The notes under the pieces were generated by a model, which ran no database searches, was not told the DNA's origin, and saw only the letters and a list, made by a program, of their open reading frames with translations. Positions 11,771 to 24,756 of a stretch of 64,000 nt of DNA are shown here, in pieces. Position 1 is the first letter of the stretch, and each line of letters starts with the position of its first letter. The position numbers and the translations under genes were made by a program. This DNA comes from Bryum argenteum (Eukaryota; Streptophyta; Bryopsida; Bryales; Bryaceae), in assembly GCA_037043015.1 (NCBI GenBank), contig CM073323.1, forward strand, positions 9,917,758-9,981,757, written 5' to 3'.

Positions 11771-13887
11771 GCTTGATCCATCGTCAAAGATGTTTTATAG
11801 CATATATCAATATCAAAAAATAACTCAACAGTTCTTGACTCTGAAAAGAGAAGTCTACTCATTCGATATCGGAAGCGAACATAATCATAAAATACAGCTC
11901 TGCTCCGCACATCCTTAATCAAAGACCGACATGTCCATAATCGCAACTGATTGTGTGATCTGGTATTTTGGCAGGAATTGATGTTTATTAAATGCTTGTG
12001 TTTCATATGAACAGTTTGAACTCAAATGGAAATATTCCAAGAATGTTCGTGTGTAAATGGGAACTGTGATTAGAAGGTTAAGTATTCTCATAAGCACGTC
12101 TTAGGGTAATACAAATACCAGATAAGGAATAGCATCCTTGTGATGGCTCTATATTTCGGTTGCTGAAATTGCATTATGGGTTGTAACTACCGTAATTGCT
12201 AAGTCCAGCTGTTAAGACTCATTAGTTGGATGTTGTATTGTTACGTGCTACATGTAACTTTTTCAAGACTTTGAGTAGTCCACAAGTAACACACCAACTT
12301 TGGTAGAATTATTTCACAAAATCCTCAAGAATGTAAAAGTGATCATATTCCCAACTTCAATCTTGAATTGTGATATTAACCATATTTTTCAAGAAAAAAT
12401 ATTTATACGTGATTTTAGTCCAAATTTCGTGAATGAGTCCAAATTTTGTTGAATATGATGTATATTATAATTCGATACAAAAGTTGATCACCTCCTGTGA
12501 TTACAAGCCTTACCAATGTTTGTGTATGAATCTGTTTATTATGAAACTTTATAAAGTGGTAGGTTATCCCACTTTACAAAGGAAAAATAGTCCAAAACTA
12601 GACCCTAAGCACTCAAATCCATGCCCTATCTTCAATACATTTTCAATTAGGTTAAGGTTTCTAACACCAAAAATAGACTATATTTGGAATCCATCTTAAA
12701 AAATAAAGTCAAAATCTAACGGTGGATGAAAGAGATCTAGCTCTTCAAAAATCATCCACTTTTTCACTTTTTTATTGTAGAAATATCATCGCAAATCCAA
12801 TCCTAAAGTTCTTTGGATCAAAAAGAGCTTTCAACTAGAGAGTTGTTAGGATGCATCTTAAAGTCTTAGATATGTAAAATAATTCAAGCAAAACTATTTT
12901 CAACTTGACATACTTAGCTTGCAATGGTAAAATATGCCCCATCTTTGGAATCCCAAAAACAAATGCTGCGTCCACTAAAATGCTTGCCATTATTTCCATA
13001 TTCGTTGTATGGATCTGAAACTTTTACCACGCAAACTAGACGTGGTTTGGGACTCAACCCAATTAATATCGTCAATAATGAAATTTTGACGAAGAAGTTA
13101 TGGCTCTTCAAAGTTTTTCCTCTTCATCCAATATGTCGCTTTTCAAGAGTGGGGACATTTAGGGGTTAAAACTCACTTGTCATTGAGATCAAGAGCATGT
13201 AGTCATGGTAAGTAAGTGTGTGTGTACAAAATATCAATTTTCTAAACGATTATTACAATGTTCAGAAATTCCTAACATTAACACTTAATAAACCATGTGT
13301 TATTAAAAGCTTTTATTGTCAAACTGCAATTTTCTACTTTTATGCACTTTTGTGAGTACGGACAAAATCAAAGTCTCTTCTTTACACTTCTACCTATAGG
13401 AGCTTGTACATAAGCCAATTTGGAAGTACTATTGGATGTTTCCCATTGTGAGATTATAATATTTAGAGTTAGGGTAAAAGTTTTTGAGGCTTTGCAATAG
13501 ATAAATTGCCATCATTGTGCAAAGGGGGACTTGATGATTGTTACTTCAAACATATTACTCATATAGGTAACTAAGTTGAGTATGTCCATTGAATTTTAGA
13601 AACTCAATATAGTTTTCAAACTTTTGTAGATGATATTTACAAGAAGGTATGAAAACAATGATTTGTAAAACATACATTATATTATTTGCATTTGCCTTGA
13701 GGACAAGATGAACAATTATTAGGTGTCATTATAAGTTTTGAATTTTTAGGAGAAACTATTTTTTGAAAATTCCTATTATTCTAATTTTAAAAAGTTTTGA
13801 AAGAAAAAATGTAAACCTAAAAATCTTTTTCCAACTTGCTCTTATAAGTCTGGAAGGGTGCTCTTGTAAATTTTAAGAATGCCCTCA
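11771..13887. other. Intergenic, no gene recognised
   Basis: AT-rich DNA with only short unsupported ORFs. The left part could be further gag-relic DNA. No splice-consistent or domain-bearing coding sequence was recognised. Confidence 0.5.
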
Positions 13888-14839
13888 TGTGAGCCAATAA
13901 ACCACCATGAAGAAGACAATTGGTTACAGGGGATGTATGATGAGGAGACTACAAGAAAGGAGGACAAAGGAGAAGAAGAGACAAGAAGAAGATGAAAAAT
14001 ATAAGAAAGATTGAGTTCAAGTTGTCCCGCCAGATCACCCTAAAAGTGACCCCTACTGTTTTTATTTCCATTTCTTTGTCCTAGCTTCGTTTGGAAAGTG
14101 CCATAGCTTTTTGGAAAGCTAAGCCAATTGAACATACACTGCTAAGATCCCAAAATAAAATAGAATCACAATCTTGCTTCTCCAACAACTAATCATTACA
14201 AGTTAAAGAGGAAGAGAGAAAAAATCAACATAGATTGAGAGGGCTTGACAAAAGGTTGAAAAGAAGCTATTTTAAACAATACAAGAGGTGGCCAGGGGTG
14301 GCTGAGCTTAACTCTAGGATGGCTTGCCCTAACTGTAAGATTAAGAAGCCCCAACTACTTGAAGCTCCACGAATGAACGTAACTCAGCCGCCTTCATAAC
14401 ACCACTACAATGTTAAAGGAACAAATCAAGAAAATTCAAATTGTAAAGACAAACATGAATTCCAAATGACAACTATATTGGAATCAGTGGCAAATTATCC
14501 TATTTCAATCCGAGGGATTGTTATTCATCCTTCTACTTTGAGTTCACAAGGGGGATTTTTTCTCGTTTAGACCTTCCTCAACATTCATTCTTTAAATTCA
14601 CTAGGGAGATCCATCCTCCTTTAGTCTGTCCATCCTAAACCTAAAGCTTAAAATTCATACAACATTCTCTACCAATGATCCAATTACAATCACATCGAAC
14701 ATCCAAGGTTGCATCCACAACCTAAATAGTCTAGATTTCATTTAATTCAACCCTAAAGTATGTTCATAATTTCCGAATCTAACATAAATGCAATGACAAA
14801 CAAAAAATAATAATAAGAGAGTGTTTCTAAGCTCTCACA
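13888..14839. mobile_element. Old solo LTR related to the element at 57.4-60.1 kb
   Basis: It begins TGTGAGCCAATAAACCAC and ends GCTCTCACA, the same termini as the 1,289-bp LTRs at the right of the window. In between, shared landmarks include agctttttggaaagct, cactagggagatccatcctc and taaacctaaagcttaaa. It is strongly diverged and about 950 bp long. The flanking five bases are cctca on the left and cctta on the right, a near-match consistent with an aged target duplication. No internal retrotransposon region is present. Confidence 0.75.
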
Positions 14840-15299
14840 CCTTATCAATTTTATTAAAGTTTCAACCTAGGTCAATTGGAAATACAAGGAGGAATTTGGT
14901 TGTAGACAAATCTCAAAAAATCAATTTTTCTCCTCAGCTATTTGAGCCTGAAAATTAAATTTTACTTTAAGATTCAAAAACTGGAATAAACCTTGTAAAA
15001 TTTACACACTATGCTGTATGAAACACTCATTTTAAATTTTAGGCAATTTTTATTTATTTCTACCTCTTTATCCGAGCTCTCCAAATCAGCGTAAAGTTGT
15101 CTCGGCTTTCTTAGTTTGTTCGGGGTTAAAGGAAATATTGTCATTTTGGTGGTAAAATATTTTTAATTTCAAGAAAATGACTCCGAAATGAGCCGTCAAA
15201 TAATGATAATCAGATGTTTGTTATGCAGTGTAATATGTATAAAGTATACAACATACACTTATAACTTATAACAAATAAGAGCAAGAATACTTCATCTTA
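14840..15299. other. Intergenic, nothing recognised
   Basis: AT-rich sequence between the solo LTR and the first decayed LRR units. No feature is seen. Confidence 0.5.
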
Positions 15300-17868
15300 G
15301 AAGTCATCAAATTTTGGCAACTTCTTCAAAAATTGTTGATCTTATATGCTTGATTGACCTGGTTTCTAATTACCTTTCTTTAACCTACAACTATGACATC
15401 TTCAAATTGCTTCTATATACTCAAATTTCTTATTTCCAAATTTACGAAAACTGAAAGAGTGTAGTCTCGTCAAAAGGATCAAGACTACAATGCCATCTAA
15501 GCTCTCCTAACAACATAACCTAAATTTAAGTCAAGTCACTGTAATCACTTGGTGATTTTTTTCCACTCAATTCAATGACTTGACGTATTTTTTTCATTGA
15601 TTTTTTTGAGAAATTATATGGGGATCTAAAGGCAGTTATGCCTTCAAAGCTCATTCACTTATAACTACCTCAAACATCAAGGTACTCCAATTGCTTTAAT
15701 CTACCCAAGTTACTTACTATTTTGTTTAAACTTTTAAACCGAAATATATTCAACCTCTTCAATGCAATAAAGGATTCAATATCATCTATGTCCTTTCATT
15801 ATGAACAATTTGAATATACCATAGCCTCTACCACATTTCAGCAGTCAAATAATTCATTATTTCAAAAAACAAAAACCATCAAAATTTCCACCAATAAAAA
15901 CCCGAATCTTTGAAAATTACATGTGATTAAATTTCAGCATTTTTTGAAGCTTTATCTTCTTCTAAAGCTTCTTATCTCTTTATTTTATTTTATTTTTTGG
16001 TATAAAAACCAAAAAAAATAAATTCAAAAAACATAGTGATAAAATCCCAATGTGAAAATAATAATGATTTCGTTTCCGCAAAAGGAAAATCTGGTAGAAA
16101 TTACAGTATTAAGGTCATAAAAATTATCTAAATTCACCACAATCACTTGGAAATTTCTCCAAATTTCTACTCCTAGAAAAATTTCACTTCTTCAAGGCAA
16201 TCAAGGGTTTAATCAAACCTCTTCAGACCTATACATCGCTTAGCATTAAGATCCTCTAATTGTTGCAATCGACCCAAATCACTCAGAAGATTTTCCAAAT
16301 TTATAAACCAAGAGATATTCAACTTCTTCAAGGCAATCAAAGCTCAAATGCTATCTTCGTCCTTAAACCTAGAACTTTAGAAAGTATTAAGATTCTCCTT
16401 AGTTATAAAAGTCCAATTTTTTCCTCTTTCTCTTAGAAAATAAAAATTTTTGAGTCTAAATTAGAAATACATTTATTGTTTACACAATGGTGTAAATTGA
16501 TGATATCTTTGTAGGTGCATTTATTGTTGCAGGAGATGTTTAGTGAAATTGGATCTTGAAGTTTTGTATACTATTGAAAATCACTGCAAAGTTGTAGACC
16601 CCTTGTTGTAGAAGTAGAAATGAATTGGTTGTTGTAAAAGCTTTGTTGTATAAGAAATTGTATTTTTATTGACAAGAAGTGTGGTATTGCGAATCTAAAG
16701 ACTATTTATTGTCTTTCATGGGCCTAGGATGTAATTTTAATACCTAAGTACCTTATATTTCTACCCTTATCACTTGTACATCTAACTTTTTTAACTTTTG
16801 TACTATTCTACAATTGTCCTCTAAACTATAATGATAAGCTATTTTTATAAGTTCATATCTTTTGCATAATTTCTTCAAATAGTAAAGTAGTTAGTGAAGA
16901 AGACATATTAATGTATATTTATTGTGCTAATATATATGATACTTGAATATCTAAGTCTATGTATACATTATGCCTCCTCAAAGTAAGCAAAAATATATTA
17001 TTTTTCTGCTTCTTGTTCTTTTTATATTTTTCCTACTTAATTTGAGATTTGAGGTTATCAGGTTCCTATTAACTCAATTTACTTGGTAGTTTCTCCAAAC
17101 TTGTGCACTTACCAATATTATTACAGCAAGGCAATGAAGACATTCATCCCATCTAAGTTTTTCAAAGGGGAATAGTAAGAAGCATTAAGGTGTTTTAACT
17201 GTTGCAATTGACCTAAAGCATTTGGTAGTTCCTCCAAACTTGTAAGGAAATCAAAACCATAATGTCTCCTGAACTCTTTAAACAAAAACATTATGAAGCA
17301 CCAAGATCCTCTAATTATTGCATTTAATTCAAACCACATGGTAGCTTATATATGGTTGAGGAGTCATCAATATTCAATTTCTTCAAAGCAAACAAGTCTT
17401 TAATGTCATCAAACTTCTTCACCATAAAACAACATGCATCATAAAGGTCCACTCATCTTTGCAATCAGTCCAAATCAGATTGTAGTTTTTTGACATTGGG
17501 CAATAGCAAATATTTGATTTCTTCAAGGCAATCAAGTCTTGAATTTCATCCACGTTCTTCAAACCAAAATGATAATCAACATCAACGATCCTCCACTTGT
17601 TGCAATCCACTCAAACCACTTGGAAATTAGTCCAATTTCTTGCAATAGCAAATTTACAGCTTCAATGCCATCCATACTCTTTACACCATAACAATAGAAA
17701 GCATCAAGGATCCGCAAATTGTTCGAATCGACTTTATGCTCTTAATTGTTTCTTGAAATGTCTGTGTTTGTAAATATCCAACCTCTTCGCGGCAATCACA
17801 TTTTTGATGCCATCTAAGTTCTTCAAAGCAGAACAACCCCAAGCATCAAGGTCCTCCAAGTGTTGGAG
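15300..17868 (-). pseudogene. Decayed leucine-rich-repeat tail of TNL-B
   Basis: The minus strand carries eroding copies of the same 141-bp LRR unit found upstream. Examples are GLKNVDEIQDLIALKKSNIC near 17.45-17.6 kb, TSLEELPNALGQLQQLKHLN near 17.15-17.25 kb, and weaker traces near 16.2-16.35 kb and 15.5-15.8 kb. Similarity falls with distance from the gene, and frames are broken by many stops. These units lie beyond the third stop of TNL-B, so they were probably once part of its ectodomain-like LRR and have drifted without selection. Confidence 0.7.
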
Positions 17869-20040
17869 TCAACCCAAATCACTTGGAAGTTTATCCAAAC
17901 TTCTGCAATAGCGAAAATTCCACTTCTTCAAGGCAATCAAGTCTTTCATGCCATCTACGTTCTTCAAGTTAGAACAACCCAACGCATCAAGGTCCTCCAA
18001 GTGTTGCAGTCGACTCAAATCACTTGGAAGTTTCTCCAAACTTGTGCAGTAGCGAATATTCAACTTCTTCAAGGCAATTAAGTTGTTGATGCCATCTAAG
18101 TTCTTCAATTCAGAACAGCCTAGAGCATCAAGATCCTCCAAGTGTTGCAATCGACTCAAATCACTTGGAAGCTTCTCCAAACTTCTGCTCCAATTAATAG
18201 TCAACTTCTTCAAGGCACTCAAGTCTTTAATGCCATCTACGTTCTTCAAACTAGAACAATATGAAGCATCGAGATCCTCCAAGTGTTGCAATGCACTCAA
18301 ATTACTTGGAAGTTTCTCCAAACTTTCGCAACAACGAAAATGCAACTTCTTCAAAGCATTCAAGTCTTTAATGCCATCTATGTTCTTCAAACTAGAACAA
18401 TCTGAAGCATCAAGGTCCTCCAAGTTTTCAGGTCCACTCAAATTACTTGGAAGTTTCTCTAAACTTGTGCAGTAGCGAATATTCAACTTCTTCAAGGCAA
18501 TCAAGTTGTTAACGCCATCTATGTTCTTCAAATTAGAACAACCCGAAGCATCAAGGTCCTCCAAGTGATGATGTCGACTCAAATCACTTGAAAGTTTCTC
18601 CAAACTTGTGCACTTAGCAATATTCAACTTCTTCAAGGCAATCAATTTGTAAATGCCATCTAAGTTCTTCAAATTGGAACAACCCGAAGCATCAAGGTCT
18701 TGCAAATGTTGCAGTCGACTCAAATCACTTGGAAGTTCCTCCAAACTTATGCAATGACAAATATTCAACTTCTTCAAGGCAATCAAGTTTTTAACGCCAT
18801 CTATGTTCTTCAAATTAGAACAACCCAAAGCATCAACGTTCTCCAAGTGTTGCAGTTGACTCAAATCACTTGGAAATTTCTCCAAACTTGTGCACTCAGA
18901 AATATTCAACTTCTACAAGGCAATCAAGTTGTTAATGCCATCTAAGTTCTTCAAATTAGAACAACGCAAAGCATCAAGATCCTCCACGGATACAAGTCGG
19001 CTCAAATCACTTGGAAGTTTCTCCAAACTTGTGCAGTAGCGAAAGTTCAACTTCTTCAAGGCAATCAAGTTGTTAACACCATCTATGATCTTTAAATTAG
19101 AACAACCCGAAACATCCAGGTCCTCCAAGTATTGTAGTCGACTAAAATCATTTGGAAGTTCCTCCAAACTTTTGCACTCAGAAATATTCAACTTCTTTAA
19201 GACAATTAAGTTGTTAATGCCATCTAAGTTCTTCAATTTAGAACAACCCCAAGCATCAAGGTCCTCCATAAGTTGCAGTCGACTCATATCAATTGAAAGT
19301 TTCTCCAAACTTGTGTTGTAGCGTATATTCAACTTCTTCAAGGCAATCAAGTTCTTGATGCCATCTAAATTCTTCAAATTAAAACAGCCCAAAGCATCAA
19401 GGTCTTCTAACTGTTGCAGTAGACTCAAATTACTTGGAAGCTTCTTCAAACTTCTGCAGTTACAAATTTTCAACTTTTTCAAGGCACTCAAGTCTTCAAT
19501 GCTCTCTAAGTTCTTCAAATTATAACAACGGGAAGCATCAAGGTCCTCCAAGTGTTGCAATGCACTCAAATCACTTGGAAGTTTCTCCAAACTTCTACAC
19601 AAACGAATATGCAACTTCTTCAAAGCATTCAAGTCTTTAATGCCATCTATGTTCTTCAAACTAGAACAATCTGAAGCATCAAGGGCCTCCAAGTGTTGCA
19701 ATCGTTTCAAATCACTTGGAAAATTCTCCAAACTTGTACACTACCGAATTCTCAACTTCTTCAAGGCACTCAAGTCTTTAATGCCATCTAAGTTCTTCAA
19801 ATTATAACAACCTGAAACATTAAGGTCCTGTAACTGTTGTAAGTGACTCAAATCATTGGGAAGTTTTTCCAAACTTCTGCACCCACCAATATTCAACTTC
19901 TTCAAGGCACTCAAGTCTTTAATGCCATCTAAGTTCTTCAATTGATAGCAAAACTTCACATCAACTTCCTTCAAGTCTTGCAATGCACTCAAGCTCCTTG
20001 GTAGCTCTATCAAATCTTGACAGTGGACTACATTCAGTTT
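17869..20040 (-). repeat. About sixteen 141-bp LRR super-repeats
   Basis: The 47-residue unit is built of two LRRs: CTSLEKLPSDLSRLQHLEDL followed by DASGCSNLKNLDGINNL and IALKKLNIRY. It repeats head to tail; counting LEDLDA-type cores gives about sixteen. Copies differ at solvent-facing positions but keep the leucine frame. Because the array is so regular, the opposite strand also stays open in places, which produces false ORFs. Confidence 0.9.
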
Positions 20041-20520
20041 CTTCAAAGCTGTTAGAGCTTCAAGGCCACCTAGATTCATGGAGGTACGAGAGCTTGTTAA
20101 GGAAATAAATATGAGATTCTCTAACTTCTCAAACTTGAATGTATTGAAATCGAGCTTCCCACATCCATAGACGTCCATGCTTCTCAGATTTTCTAATTTG
20201 TGAACATCAAATTTGATGAGCTTTTTACAATTAAATAAGCACAATACTTCTACATTCGAGCAAGTATGCAATTTTCCTTTTTGGAGGCTATTGACTTCGC
20301 TATTGATAATAATAAGCCTCTGCAAGTATGGCCAAGAGTTTCCGAATGGATTTTTGAGTAGTTCAAAAGGCACATCGAATCCATCTTCATCAATTAAAAA
20401 TCGCCTTTCTTCCATTTGTCCGTTTTGAGCTTCAGCCTTAGCAAATTCAATGTACAAATCATGAATTGTATACTTCAATCCATCTAAATCAAGAAGACCG
20501 TTCCGCATACATGAATCAAC

Positions 20521-21348
20521 CTACATCACAAACATTGGAAATATTAGACTTTCCAAAAAATTTACAATTTCATTAAATGACTCAAAATTGGACTAATCCA
20601 CCGTGTCATTCCTAATAAATTCACTTCCTTCATAAATTTAAATTCAGATATTCATTCACATAACTTATCAACATTGTTTAATCCTTGGCCTCTAAATATC
20701 CTAAATGCAAAATCAATAAAACTAAATATTCTGACCTTCTTCGTTACATCAAAATAGACTTAATCTATTCATTACTAAGGCAAAATAAATGTACAATCTC
20801 AAAGTTAAAATATCTCTGTTTATTTTTCTACTATTGATACATTCATCCCTTCAAGAATACATTCAATGTATTCTTGTTTTGAAGAATACATCCTAACCGT
20901 AGATTAAAAAAAATTACTTATCTTCTTATACATCGGAAAATTAGAAATTGAACCTTAAGTTCTTCTGCATTCCTAAGATCGTGGCTACAAGTTGGTTAAA
21001 ACATTTTCCTATTTTAATCTTAGAAAGCCTTTTCATCTTTACCAAATATATATTGGATTAAAATGCTGAAGCATTCGTTTGAATCAATCAATACTTGCAT
21101 AGTTTACATTGCCAATGTTCAATATCTCATGGATGTCATTATATTCAACTGAAACCTTCTAATACTCGCATGCCGTAACTTTTCACATACTTCTCTGCAT
21201 TCAGCCCTTGCAAAAATTTAAACTTGTACCCACACAAGATATTTAAAAAAGGGTAGCTTTAAAAGCAAGCCCAATATTAAACATTTACGCTACACTTCAT
21301 CACAAGTATCTTGCAACATATACAACACTTAAAATCACATTAACTTAC
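20521..21348 (-). other. Intron 3 of TNL-B
   Basis: It is bounded on the minus strand by TCT|GTAAGT at 21,349 and TGATGTAG|GTT at 20,520. AT-rich, with no other feature seen. Confidence 0.85.
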
Positions 21349-23280
21349 AGATTCTTTCAAATCAACTTCTTTTTTCCGATGGATACCACACATCCAACTC
21401 CACATGTCTCTTGAATCAAAATGTCCATGACGCAATTGAGATGTCCATAAGATTGCCAAGTCCAAAAATATATGTTGATCCTCGTAACACAAAGCATCAT
21501 AACCAAGCCGTAAAACGGAAAATATAGGATGTTTTCCTTCCCTTACGAGGTTGAACTTCTCAGTTTTCACTTTTTCCAAAAATTCCTCCAAAAACTTCTC
21601 CAAGTCCATCTCTTCATTTCCCAATTTTCTTTGCAATTGCGTTCCCAAGACCTTGAGTGCTAACGGAAGATAATGCTTTTTGGATTTCTCTCCATCATGC
21701 GAACCACAATATTTTTCTCCTCAAAACAGCATTCATTGACATACTGTTTGATAATGTCTTTCTTGATTCCCTTTGGCACACTAAGGTAGTAAAAGAAAAC
21801 ATCATTGACACCATTCTCATCTAATTCTGTCATTTGATAACAATCACATTTTCTCATAGAAAGATCTTGAAGTAGAAGTGATTGAGCTCGTGAGGTAACA
21901 ACTATCGTACTCTCTATTGTAACCTCCACAACCTTTAAATATTCAATAACCTCTTCAACGTCAAGGCTTTTAACATTATCAAGTACAAGAAATATTTTTT
22001 GCTTCATCATTCGCGACTTCAAAAGATCAAAAAGCTGTTACATGCCACATACACATTCATTAATATAAATGAATCATTACAATATACTATAGTTTGAGAC
22101 AAATTTGACAAGAGTTTACTTTCATCATGAAATATAACATCCATTTAACTTCATCAAATGGATCTTAATACACATTCCTCTACACTAAAATTAGTTTGTA
22201 ACCAATTGTAGAACTCATCTCTTGTGATTGATGTTTGTCTTCAAGATATTATTGAGTTACGAAGTCAAAAAATATGAATTACATTTACCTTGCCGTTGTA
22301 TGTATTCAATACTGTAGCATCAACTTGAGCCAATTCCATAAGTACTACCTTTCGCAACTCCTCATAACTTTTAATGCCAAATTCGATGTGACATACTTTT
22401 CCTCCATACTCCTTATATTTCTCGTTACAAATGGCTTTTGAAATGGTGGTCTTCCCAATTCCTCCAACTCCATGCAAACCCATCACACACACTTTGTACC
22501 TTGGAGACGGTGTTAGCTTTTCCAAGTTCGATAATATTGGCTGTCACAAGAAACATAGAAAATGTCGAACCATTATCATCTTCCATTCAATATTATTGAT
22601 ACATGTGAAAACAACATCAAGTGCATTGCAAAATAACCTTCTATCTTTGGTGAAAGAGAAGTTAAAGATATACACTATCCTCGACAAGTGACAAGTGAGA
22701 ATCACAACCACATACCTTGCATAGCTCTCGAAATGATTCATTGTAAGGCACATCATACTTAACCTCCGGTCTTACCAACTTGCATATTTCTTCCACAACT
22801 TTTTTGATGAAGGATGGCTCTCCCTCATTCTCATAGCTCATAGCACCATACTTTTTAATTTCAGACAATGCTTTCTCCCATTCATCCAACTTGATTCTTG
22901 GATCATCTTCTACCCATTGCTCCCACTTCTTCAACCACTTTTTGTTCTTTCTACCATCATCAAAATCCTTAAATGACATCTTCAAGAATAATGGCAGTAT
23001 ACTCACATTTGGATTTTTAGCGAACTCATTGAGTTCAATCATTGGCCACTTTGTCTTCGAAAAAAATTCATCTGATATCACCAATATTGCAAGCCGGCAC
23101 TCTCCAGCAGCTCTCATCAAAGATGGGAACCACTTCTCACCTTTCTTCAAACTGTCTGAATTCACATCTAAAAATGGTGTATGACAGACATCTTTGAGGC
23201 GCTCACATAAATGTCTCGTGAAGTCCTTTTGCGCTCCGCTGTGACTCAAAAAAATATTATGCTTATGCTTAGGCTCCCAA

Positions 23281-23520
23281 TACACATCACAAGGAACAAT
23301 ATTACTCGGCCTTTTCTCGATCAGTAAAACACTCGAATCTTCGGGAACAATATTACTTGGCCCCGGCACTTCCTCGATCAGTATTACACTCGAATCTTCA
23401 GGAACAATATTACTTGGCCCCGACACTTCCTCGATCAGTAAAACACTCGAATCTTCGGGAACAATATTACTTGGCCCCACCACTTCCTCAATCAATAAAA
23501 CCCTCGAATCTACCAGTAGC
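23281..23520 (-). repeat. 57-bp coding repeat in the TNL-B linker
   Basis: The linker between membrane anchor and TIR has nearly four 19-residue units of the form DSSVLLIEEVxGPSNIVPE. TNL-A has only one. The expansion is in frame and lengthens the spacer between the anchor and the signalling domain. Confidence 0.9.
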
Positions 23521-23693
23521 TCCTGTTTTAGCGCAGCACCTTCTCTTTCTAACTTATTGGCATTCTTCGAGCACTCCTTGAGGAGGAGCCACAAAAGCAC
23601 CAGTACAAGCACGAACAGGCCAACAGCCAAGCGCACCAACCACAATTCCCCGACCAACCCAAAAACCAAATGTGCTGCCCACAAATCGCCCAT

Positions 23694-24756
23694 CGATCAG
23701 TACTCCAAACCTACAATAATCACCCTCTCCTCTTCGGGATCTACTTCACCTGCGGCACAAAAAGCAAACAATCACCTTCTCAGCCATGCTCATCTGGATC
23801 TTCCTCGACCACATACTACTAACACTGTGGGTTTAAAACTATGGGTTTCGATGATTAGCGATCGATAAATAGCCTTAAGACATCCAGCCAGGGTCCCATC
23901 ACATCCAAGTAAAAAGAAAAGTGGGAAGTCTAAGTGCTTGTTCAGAAGATAGATAACACAAACGATCTGGTCGGTGTAAGACAAAACAGGGGTCTTTCAA
24001 GCATGAAACTCAACCATACCTCTTGTCAAATCACAGCTCCGAATCGTTCACATACACCTTCGAAGCGATTTGCCGCCGTTGAAGGTCACTGAATCTCCAA
24101 GTAAAGAGTGAGCTTCACACCACGTATTACAAGGCTCGTCTTCCTTTGAGATTGATCAACGAGCCTCTGCATTCCTGTCACTAACTTTCGAATGCTCTGG
24201 ATCTGACACTGATTCTCACAGATCGTGATGATAAGACTACTCTCTGTGATCCCAAACCTAGTATGCACTGGAGACCATGAACTACCAGTGAACTATAGGT
24301 AGACAAGGAACCCTCCAACTCCTAACACCGTCCCCTTCGAACAAGCATAAAACGGCCTCTGATCCTAAGCGACTCAAACAAGGACGAGCTTAACAGCACT
24401 AGTCGGCCAGAGCCCGAATCCCCGTATTCACGATTTACTTCGACACTCTAAGTACCCTTCCCAAGCAACTGATCCCGTGCCCGCATACACAGCAACAAGC
24501 TTAACGATCTTATAGTTGATGACACCGACAGCACTCCCACGAGTTCGATCCGGTGACCCTAGAAATTGCCCGGCACCGGACGTCACGAAACTCCAGCGCT
24601 GAAGCTGAGCTACCGACAACAGCAGCAACTAGCCGGGCAGAACTTCACCATCCACTCAGAAATCTGACAAATGATCTCCTCACTTGGTCACAACAGCTCC
24701 ATTGCTTGAAACCTGGTCAACCGGTCAAAATTAGGTCAAGTGGCTAGCTGTTTGGA
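23694..24756. other. Upstream region of TNL-B
   Basis: Copy of 372-1,850 from copy A. It contains the single 34-bp unit at about 24,088-24,124 and an insert near 24,515-24,585 absent from copy A. No gene is seen. Confidence 0.6.

Larger units (their letters stand above)
17869..23693 (-). pseudogene. TIR-NB-LRR immune receptor, four exons, broken (TNL-B)
   Basis: Exon 1 (23,693-22,716) encodes an N-terminal hydrophobic anchor (about residues 20-40), a 19-residue repeat linker and a TIR domain (NIFLSHSGAQKDF). Exon 2 (22,540-22,289) has the P-loop GLHGVGGIGKTT. Exon 3 (22,034-21,349) has kinase-2 IFLVLDNV, RNBS-B STIVVTSR and GLPL-like HYLPLALKVLG. Exon 4 starts at 20,520 with an MHD-like IHDLYIEFA, followed by LRRs. 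All junctions are GT-AG, phase 0. Lesions: exon 3 is 686 bases long and needs one more base, the break lying in the A-run near 21,705-21,715; in-frame stops occur at 19,743-19,741, 18,915-18,913 (AAG to TAG) and 17,871-17,869 (CGA to TGA). If the frameshift is a sequencing error, a product ending at the first stop would still have TIR, NB-ARC and a few LRRs. Family role: intracellular pathogen sensing. Confidence 0.9.

Noticed and set aside
17860-19640. Several plus-strand open frames opposite the LRR array
   Set aside because: They are the antisense of the regular 141-bp LRR repeats, and their length reflects repeat periodicity, not a gene.
22544-22756. Separate small minus-strand ORF
   Set aside because: It reads through intron 1 of TNL-B between the donor at 22,716 and the acceptor at 22,540.
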